Positions 56,943-64,000 of a DNA stretch of 64,000 bases are shown here, in pieces. Within the stretch, counting starts at the first letter, position 1. Each line of letters starts with the position of its first letter. Position numbers and translations under genes: made by a program. The DNA is from Russula earlei (Eukaryota > Basidiomycota > Agaricomycetes > Russulales > Russulaceae). The stretch covers positions 89,130 to 153,129 of the forward strand of contig JAGFNK010000075.1 of assembly GCA_025769875.1 (NCBI GenBank), read 5' to 3'. The notes below the pieces were generated by a model, which was not told the DNA's origin, searched no databases, and worked only from the letters and a program-made list of their open reading frames with translations.

Positions 56943-57904
56943 TGTCATGAACCATTCTTCGGAGAGGGCCCTTGAAGGACCCTTCCTTATAGGAGGAAAC
57001 CCAGCCTCTATGGTGTCACCCTGTTCACACGAGCAAAAGGGGTGAGTAGAGGTGTCCACAATATCGCGCACACATTGTTGCGTGAGCGATTCTCGGCACA
57101 ATCGACATACAGCAAGCCCCACTTAAAGGCAACCCTTCTAGCAACAAAAGACAGCATTAGGGCCTTCCTAAGGACCCTTTGGAACGACCCTAGGAACTCT
57201 ACAATAGGTACTAACCTGGTATCAAAGGCCCTACAACGCGTTATTAGACCAACTCTAATAACTATAGAACGAACTATAAGGCAACACTAAGGACCTTAAT
57301 AGAACTATTAGGGTCGACTCTAAGGACCCTAATAGAACTATATAAGGGCCTTATAAGATGTCACTATTCCCTAACCAAACTACAAGTCCTCAAATGACCG
57401 GCCCTAAACTAACTAACAGGAAATGAATCAGGTGCTTGCACGTGCACTAAAACAGTGAACATGTGGACAATGGAAGTTCTTACTCATCAAGAAGAGTCTT
57501 CTTACTCAGCAGCTTACTGAGCATGACTGAGCATGCTCAGTAAGCATCCTCCGACTTCTTACTCATCACTCTATTGTGCTTGATAACAAGGTTATGACTT
57601 GTTCCCTATTTAGCAGTTCTCTTGTAGTATATAAGCGCTCAATAAAGTAGCGGACAGTCCTCAGACTGTCCATTTGTTTACGGCACTCTCCATCCCTGGG
57701 ATACTCCTTTAAGGACCATCCCCTTGTGACTATCCTGGCCTCTTCCCTGCGTAACTGCTCTACTCTCACAGTAACAATACCTCTCTGGTATTTGTTACTA
57801 CTCTGGACTCTACTCCTTGCCCACGCGGTCTTGGACGTCTATCGACTCGTCTTCGAGCTTATCCCTCGCTCTTGAACTGGATAGTTCAACAGTGAGTCTA
57901 GACA
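56943..57904 (+). mobile_element. Solo LTR, family B copy 1 (962 bp) between gag and protease
   Basis: Begins TGTCATGAACC and ends GTCTAGACA. It is flanked by the perfect 5-bp duplication TAAAT at 56938-56942 and 57905-57909. It matches the element at 58681-59646 over its whole length. A TATA-like gtatataagcg lies at about 57627-57637, followed by the CT-rich leader typical of an LTR. It contains no internal domain. Confidence 0.93.
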
Positions 57905-58680
57905 TAAATGTAGATCCAATGTACAAGTCTCAAAGAAAATCAATATCAGTGATGACTACTATTTACATTGGATCAAACAAAGCCAAAAGAAAAGCTCTGA
58001 TAGATAGTGGAGCCACCGAATGCTTCATATCTCCCAGATTGACAAAAGAACTACACCTACAAACTAGAGAATTAACCCCAGCCAGGAACATCAAAAATGT
58101 TGATGGAACACTCAATCGTTTAGGAAAAATCACTCAAACCGTCAACTTAAAATTGAAACTGTTGGGACAAAGACACACACATCAATTCCTAGTCGCAGAC
58201 ATAGGACAAGATGACATCATCCTGGGATACCCATTCCTAGAATTGACCAATCCAAGAATAAACTGGTCCAAAGGGACCATGATGGGAAGGATCACCCTTT
58301 CGGGAGACCAAGAAACACCAGCATGGATTAAAGCGTTGACGGACTGGGAAGAAGGAGATGAGCTATGGCTACAAATTCAAATACGCAAAACTACCATAGC
58401 TCAACAACTAGCAGAATCACAAATATGGGATGAACCTAAAACCTGGCAGGAAATAGTTCCCCACCAATACCATCAATACAGACAAGTGTTTATGGAACAA
58501 GAGTCAGAAAGATTCCCTGGACCAAGGAAATGGGATCAAGCCATTGACCTAAAAACAGATGCCCCAACAACGATCAACTGCAGAGTGTACCCCCTTTCAC
58601 CTAAAGAAAAAGAAGAACAAGGGAAATTCCTTGAGCAGAATCTACGACTTAAACAAATAAGAAGGTCCAATTCACCATAC
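57905..58680 (+). pseudogene. Chromovirus protease and start of pol
   Basis: Aspartic protease region reading VDPMYKSQRKSISVMTTIYI and ALIDSGATECFISPRL (active-site DSG), followed by FLVADIGQDDIILGYPFLEL. The linker into reverse transcriptase reads INCRVYPLSPKEKEEQGKFL. It is open across this segment. The upstream part of the pol frame now lies in LTR sequence, so it cannot be translated normally. The segment ends at the second solo LTR in the middle of SNSPY. Confidence 0.88.
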
Positions 58681-59646
58681 TGTCATGAACCATTCTCCGG
58701 AGAGGGCCCTTGAAGGACCCTTCCTTATAGGAGGAAACCCAGCCTCTATGGTGTCACCCTGTTCACTCGAGCAAAAGGGGTGAGTAGAGGTGTCCACAAT
58801 ATTGCACGTGCATTGTCGCGCGAGCAATTCTTGGCACAATCGACATACAGCAAGCCCCACTTAGAGGCAACCCATTTTAGCAATAAAACACAATACTAGG
58901 ACCTTCCTAGGGACCTTTTAGGATGACTATAAGTGCTCTACAATAGACACTAACACAGTATCAAAGACCCTGCAACGCGTTATTAGACTAACTCTAATGA
59001 CCATAGAACGAACTATAAGGCAATACTAGGGACCTTAAGAGAAACATTAGGGTCGACTTTAAGGACTCTAATAGAACTATATAAGAGGCCTTATAGAATA
59101 ACACTATTCCCTAACCAGACTACAAGTCCTCAAATGACCGGCCCTAAACTAACCAAACAGGAAATGAATCAGGTGTTTGCATGTGTACTAAAAGCAGTGA
59201 ACACGTGGACAGTGAAGGCTCTTACTCATCAAGAGGAGCCTTCTTACTCAGCAGCTTACTGAGCATGACTGAGCATGCTCAGTAAGTGTACTCTGACTTC
59301 TTACTCATCACTCTATTGTGCTTGATAACAAGGTTATGACTTGTTCCCTATTTAGCAGTTCTCTTGTAGTATATAAGTGCTCAATAAAGTAGTGGACAGT
59401 CCTCAGACTGTCCATTTGTTTACAGCACTCTCCATCCCTGGGATACTCCTTTAAGGACTGTCCCCTTGTGACTATCCTGGCCTCCTCTCTGTGTGACTGC
59501 TTGACTCTCACAGTAACAGTGCCTCTCTGGTATTTGTTACTACTCTGGACTCTACTCCTTGCCCACGCTGTCTTGGACATCTATCGACTCATCTTCGAGC
59601 TTATCCCTCACTCTTGAACTGGATAGTTCAACAGTGAGTCTTGACA
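58681..59646 (+). mobile_element. Solo LTR, family B copy 2 (966 bp) inside pol
   Basis: Begins TGTCATGAACC and ends GTCTTGACA. It is flanked by the perfect 5-bp duplication CATAC at 58676-58680 and 59647-59651. It is nearly identical in structure to copy 1. Removing it with one duplication would restore the pol reading across NSPY and ASGFF, the usual reverse-transcriptase start. Confidence 0.93.
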
Positions 59647-62157
59647 CATACGCTAGTGGATTCTTTCTTATAAAAAAGAAAGATGGAAAATTTTGACCAG
59701 TACAAGATTATAGGAATCTAAACAAATGGATGATACCCAATGTATACCCGCTGCCCTTAATCCCAGAGCTTATCCATGCCTTAGCAGGAAAAGAACTCTT
59801 CACCAAATTTGACGTTAGATGGGGTTACAACAACATCCAAATCAAAGAAGGAGATGAATGGAAAGCAGCCTTCAAAACTAGCGATGGGCTGTTTGAACCT
59901 ACGGTAATGTTCTTTGGACTGACAAACTCCCCAGCCACCTTTCAAACCATGATGGATGACATTTTTCAGGAAGAGCTCGCACAAGGATGGTTGAAGATCT
60001 ACATGGATGACATCATCATCGCCACAAAAAATGATGAAATGGAACATATGTCTAAAGTCAACCACATACTGTCCAAATTAAAACAACATGACCTCTATCT
60101 CAAACCAGAAAAATGCCAATTCCACAAAAGAAAGGTAGAATACCTTGGGGTGATTATAGGAGAAGGAAAAATAACCATGGACCCCGTCAAAGTCAAAGGA
60201 ATTAAAGACTGGCCAACCCCATCAACAATAAAAGAAGTCAGAAGTTTCTTGGGATTCTGTAACTTCTACTGAAACTTCATACCCAACTTCTCTATAAAAG
60301 CCAGACCATTGAATGACTTGACAAAGAAAAATAAACAATGGGAATGGACAACAAAAGAGGATCAAGCCTTTCAGACCTTAAAAGAAACTTGCATATCCTA
60401 CCCAGTACTTCGCACCCCAAACTGGACAAAACAGTTCATTCTGGATACTGATGCATCAGGATTCACCATTGGAGCAGTCATATCCCAAGAATATGAAGAT
60501 AGTCTACACCCAATCGCATACTATTCTAGAACATTATTGGATGCAGAAAGAAATTACAACGCACATGACAAAGAATTAGCAGCAGTAATCTTTGGACTAA
60601 AAAGTGGATGACCATTCTTCCTAGGAGCTGATAAACCAGTCAGAATAAGGATGGACCATAAAAACCTTACCTATTTCAAAGAACCACAAAAATTGACAGG
60701 ACGAAAAGCCAGATGGATGCAATACATGCAAGATTTCAACATCACCATGGAACACATCCCTGGACACACACATACAATCACCGACACACTTTCTTGTCGC
60801 AAAGACCTTAACAAGGGGGTAGAAGAACAAAAAACCACACTATTACCACCCGAAATTTTTGCACGAAAAACCTACCTACCAGACAAACTTGACAAGTGAC
60901 GAGAAGTCTTAAGACAATTCCATGACACCCCCTTCACAGAACACCCAGAAAGAGCCAACACCTGGGACTTAGTCAAACAACATTATGAAGGACCTAGACT
61001 ATGACAGTTCGTAGAACAATACGTCAAAGGCTGTGCCAAATGTCAAGAATCGAAGACCAACATACCCAGAAAGAAAGCCATGACCTTCCCACTTGACACA
61101 CACGTTGAACAAGGCCCCTTTCAATACGTATCAATGGATCTTATCACTGACCTGCCTAAATCAGAAGGATTTGACAGTGTCCTTACCATTGTCGACCAAG
61201 GATGCTCCAAAGTGACAAAATTCATCCCATGTAACAAAACAATCAATCGAACAGGTGTCGCACACAAGTATTTGAAACACCTCGTGCCTTGGTTCAGCAT
61301 CCCCAAAAGAATCATCTCCCACAGAGACCCTCGATTCACATCAAACTTCTCCAAAGCCATATGTAAAAATCTAGGCATCAAACAAAACATGTCCACCACG
61401 TTCCACCCCCAAACTGATGGACAAACAGAAAGAATGAACACATGGCTAGAACAATACCTGAGACCCTGGACCACGACTCATCCTCACTACTGGGCAAAAA
61501 TGCTTCCTTTGGCAGAATACACACACAATTCATGGAGACATGAACATTATGAAGATTACCGCATGAACTCCTCATGGGATTCAAACCCCAAATTAACATT
61601 AGTCTAGAAGACAACAACGTGCCCACATCCACTGATTGCCTAAAACAACTAGAAGAAGCAAGACAAGATGCACAACAACTTCTAGAATGCAAGCAACAAC
61701 CCCTAAAACCTGACATCAAGGAAATGGAAGAAGGGACCCTTGTATGGCTGGAAGCAAAGAACCTCAAAACACGAGGAACATGCAAGTTAATGCCTAAAAG
61801 ATATGGCCCATTTCCTATCACAAAAAGAATTTCCAAGGTCGCGTATCAATTACAACTCCCGCCATCAATGAAAATACACGACATCTTCCATGTCAATCTA
61901 CTTCTCCCTTACAAAGAGACAGAAGAATACGGCATGCCATTTACATGCCCTCCACTGACCATTGAAAACGAGGAAGAATACAAAATTGAAGCGATTCTAG
62001 ACACCAGAAGGTTTGGATGAACACATAAACTTCAATACCTTGTGCACTGGAAAGGGTACCCTGCATCAGATGACTCATGGGTCAACCACCACGACCTTAA
62101 CGCCCCAGAACTTCTAAAAGAATACTACTCCACTTCGGCTGGACAACCCCAAGTATA
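59647..62157 (+). pseudogene. Chromovirus reverse transcriptase, RNase H, integrase and chromodomain (decayed)
   Basis: RT: KKDGKF, then a TGA, then DYRNLNKWMIPNVYPLP, KFDVRWGYNNIQIKEGDEWK and IYMDDIIIATK (catalytic YMDD at about 60000). RNase H: FILDTDASGFTIGAVIS. Integrase: zinc finger part with H-X-C pattern (HYEGPRL, KGCAKCQESK), core ending in HRDPRFTSNF and HPQTDGQTERMN. After a one-base shift at about 61558 the frame continues ELLMGFKPQ, GPFPITKRISKVAYQL and the chromodomain YLVHWKGYPASDDSWVNHHD. In-frame TGA codons occur at about 59695, 60270, 60609, 60897, 61002 and 62018. Confidence 0.88.
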
Positions 62158-62212
62158 AAGACACCACCTACAAACAACTATCCCTCACCGCTCCATCCAC
62201 AGACACTACAAC
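62158..62212. other. Junction between chromovirus pol and a second gag
   Basis: Only 55 bp separate the end of the chromodomain ORF from the ATG of another gag. It looks like a gag leader (CA-rich, cactacaac before the ATG), with no 3' LTR, primer-binding site or 5' LTR recognisable. Confidence 0.5.
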
Positions 62213-62394
62213 ATGTCTTCCACACAAAACTCCCCTACCGCTTCCACTGCTACTCTCGTACCCACTCCACCTTACTCTCCTGCACTCATCCACCTACCAC
62301 TGTCTAGGGAACCATCTCCATTGACAGCGGCAACTATCAACACCAGACTACTCATTCGATGCACCGCACAACATGCAGCTATGATTGTACAAGC

Positions 62395-63001
62395 TGTTAT
62401 GATCTACCCCCTTGTCGGTTTGTCCATAATTCCTTCCCATCATTGTCCCTCTTATTATCTCCGTTTCCGTGGTTACCGTTTTATCCCTTGATGGTGATCC
62501 CTTATTGTGTTTCATCTATTGTGTTTCACTTATTATGTTTCATCTATTGTTGAGCTACTTTTGCTATTGATCTGCCTTTTCACTTATTGTTCTGCTTATA
62601 GTACTGTACAGCCTCGCTACATACAGTATTTAAGCACCTGTAAAAGCTGGGGAATGCCCCAAGCTTAGCTTTGTCCCATTTCCTGTCGCATCCCTCGCCT
62701 TGTACACTCTCTCAATCACAACTTGCTTGTGCTGGCCTACACCTTGCTTGACCTGAGCACACCTCAAGGAACCCTTGTGTTCCTCTTCCTCCTCTGCCTC
62801 TCTCTCATCGTCTTCCTCTTCTGTGAAAACCAGGAGATCGACTCTGTCTGCAGACTGAGTCATTGTCTGACTCAGCCTTGAGACGCTAAACCATTGAACC
62901 GGTCTCCTTGAGCCGGCCCCACTGAACCCTTGAACCAAGTCACAGGGACTTGGCCCCACTGAACCTTGAGCTAACGCTCTTACGGCCGCGACGCCGTAAC
63001 A
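62395..63001 (+). mobile_element. Solo LTR, family C (607 bp) inside the second gag
   Basis: Begins TGTTATGATC and ends GCCGTAACA (inverted TGTTA/TAACA). It is flanked by the perfect 5-bp duplication CAAGC at 62390-62394 and 63002-63006. The host gag frame is continuous if the LTR and one duplication are ignored. It is not similar to families A or B. A TATA-like acagtatttaag (about 62622-62633) is followed by a CT-rich leader. Confidence 0.92.
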
Positions 63002-63529
63002 CAAGCTAAGCTTCTTTACTCCATTCTGGAGATCAACCTCGAACTACCATCGAATCGTTGGGTCCGCGTCCAACCTAGACCATCCCCAGACCTTCCTGAA
63101 CACGTCGTAGGAGCTGCCACTTGGGACAGCTTTCATACTTTCCTCTGTTACATCACTACTGAAAATGACGAAGAACTACCAGTCGAATTCATCAACAACC
63201 GTTGGTTCGAATTACGACTTAGGAGAGGACAACTCTACACTCACCCAGACCTAGAACTCCTCAGAAACAGCCTTGGATTAGGCTACTGGAGGGAAAACGA
63301 CCCCCTCTACGAACCACCATCAGAATCAGAAGCCTCTTCCACAGAAGGCAACCCCCCTGAACCAGGAAACACCGTTGAAACTCAGACACCCTTTGAATCC
63401 CCTGCACTAGAATCAGAGGACCCCCTTGAAAACCAGGAACCTATTGAAACCCTAGAAATCGACCCACAGAACCCCCCAGAACCTGATATGGCAGCTCAAC
63501 CCCAAGTCGCTGTACAACCCCCTCAAGTG

Positions 63530-63615
63530 GCTGCTCAGGCCCCCCAGATGGCTGCTCAGGCCCCCCAGATGGCTGCTCAAGCCCCTCAGATGCCCGCCCA
63601 GGCTCCTCCAGTCGT
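63530..63615 (+). repeat. In-frame 24-bp repeat in gag (Pro-Gln-Met-Ala-Ala-Gln-Ala)
   Basis: Three or more tandem units of about 24 bp (ggctgctcaggccccccagat-like) encode PQMAAQA repeats within the proline-rich N-terminal part of the second gag. Low-complexity linkers here are common in fungal gag proteins. Confidence 0.7.
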
Positions 63616-64000
63616 CGTTCCACCCCCTCAAGCAGCTGCTCCAGCACCACAAGGCACCAATGGGTCCCTCAGCGGTAAAGAACCCACTGCCTTCACAGGG
63701 GAAAGGAACAAAACAAAAAGATTCATCATGGAATTCAATCTATTTTGGGGTCTCAATGACGACAAGGCAGTAATGATCTCCCCTTTCAAACGAACAATGC
63801 TGGCTCTCTCCTACATTCAAGGAGAAAAGGTTGAAGAATGGGTCAATTCACTAACACCATGGAGAAAGAGGATGCCCAAGCAGCTCTCGCCAAACATACA
63901 ATGAAGGAGTCCCTTGACGACTACATTTCCACCTTCGAACAACTTCTGAATAAAACAGGGTGGCCAGAAACGGACGTTATCGCTATTGAAAGCTTCAAAA

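Larger units (their letters stand above)
54650..62157 (+). mobile_element. Degenerate Ty3/Gypsy chromovirus (LTR, gag, pol) with two nested solo LTRs
   Basis: Order on the plus strand: LTR, gag with CCHC knuckle, protease (DSGATECF), reverse transcriptase (YMDDI), RNase H (DTDASGF), integrase and a C-terminal chromodomain. Two 0.96-kb solo LTRs of another family interrupt it: one between gag and protease, one between protease and reverse transcriptase. In-frame TGA codons, and a frameshift at about 61558, inactivate it. The chromodomain places it in the chromovirus clade common in fungi. The 3' LTR is missing at 62157, where another gag begins 56 bp later. Confidence 0.9.
62213..64000 (+). 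pseudogene. Second Ty3/Gypsy gag, interrupted by a solo LTR and running off the window
   Basis: The ORF starts MSSTQNSPTASTATLVPTPP at 62213, reaches MIVQA at 62394, and resumes in the same frame after the LTR at 63007 with KLLYSILEINLELPSNRWV. It continues with an acidic Pro/Glu-rich part, a PQMAAQA repeat tract (about 63530-63610), and the capsid part KEPTAFTGERNKTKRFIMEF then LALSYIQGEKVEEWVNS. Near 63855 the frame breaks: conserved MKESLDDYISTFEQLL continues in another frame to the window edge, with an apparent loss of about 100 bp. It is incomplete at 64000. Confidence 0.8.

Noticed and set aside
56943..59646. A complete LTR element formed by the two family-B LTRs
   Set aside because: Each LTR has its own target duplication and the DNA between them is the host element's protease.
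62395..63650. 5' LTR followed by gag of a new element
   Set aside because: The LTR has matching CAAGC duplications on both sides and the gag frame continues from before it.
1..64000. tRNA or rRNA genes
   Set aside because: I looked for A/B-box-like and conserved rRNA motifs by eye and found none convincing; a tRNAscan-type search would be decisive.

Overview
The window looks like a basidiomycete (Agaricomycete-type) nuclear genome fragment. Genes are broken by many 45-60 nt GT-AG introns with CTNAC-like branch sites. There are four DUF6535-type genes, a DUF6593-type gene, a seven-HAMP group III hybrid histidine kinase and Ty3/Gypsy chromovirus debris, all typical of mushroom-forming fungi. 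Species cannot be assigned from the sequence alone. All splice models below were built by eye from frame continuity and family conservation.

Layout. 1-2.2 kb: no gene recognised. 2.2-4.35 kb (-): DUF6535 protein with a frame break. 4.87-6.36 kb (+): six-exon helical protein of unknown function, followed by a decayed tandem copy of its last exon. 7.4-9.03 kb (-): secreted protein with a long His/Lys-rich tail. 9.35-10.38 kb (+): 5-formyltetrahydrofolate cyclo-ligase, divergent from it. 12.03-12.81 kb (+): DUF6593-like protein. 13.36-17.36 kb (-): importin-13-like karyopherin. 17.53-20.49 kb (-): Nup84/Nup107. 20.71-22.63 kb (+): F-box protein.

21.5-29.7 kb is a tandem segmental duplication of an F-box/DUF6535 pair. 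The left unit holds the longer F-box gene and DUF6535 copy 1; the right unit holds a collapsed F-box remnant and DUF6535 copy 2. A 205-bp TIR element (MITE) sits in the left unit, and the right unit keeps the empty site. 32.83-34.82 kb (-): Ost-alpha/TMEM184-type membrane protein in about 15 small exons. 35.0-35.3 kb (-): 60-residue basic Ser/Thr/Pro protein. 36.42-36.99 kb (+): alkyltransferase-like (ATL) DNA-lesion binding protein. 37.27-39.27 kb (+): fourth DUF6535 protein. 42.67-47.97 kb (-): group III hybrid histidine kinase, divergent from a short-form tRNase Z at 48.15-49.59 kb (+). 50.06-51.63 kb (-): protein with a central Zn2Cys6-like cluster.

From about 51.7 kb to the end the window is a transposon nest. 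It contains a dead pogo/Tigger-type DNA transposon split by a solo LTR, a Ty3/Gypsy chromovirus carrying two solo LTRs of another family, and a second Gypsy gag interrupted by a third LTR family. All four solo LTRs have intact 5-bp target-site duplications, which gives a relative insertion order. In the chromovirus every in-frame stop I could place is TGA.

I see no operon-like or defence-like novel system. The most useful observations are the F-box/DUF6535 duplication with its dated MITE, the His-rich secreted protein readable in three frames, the ATL gene with a GC-AG intron, and the TE nest chronology.
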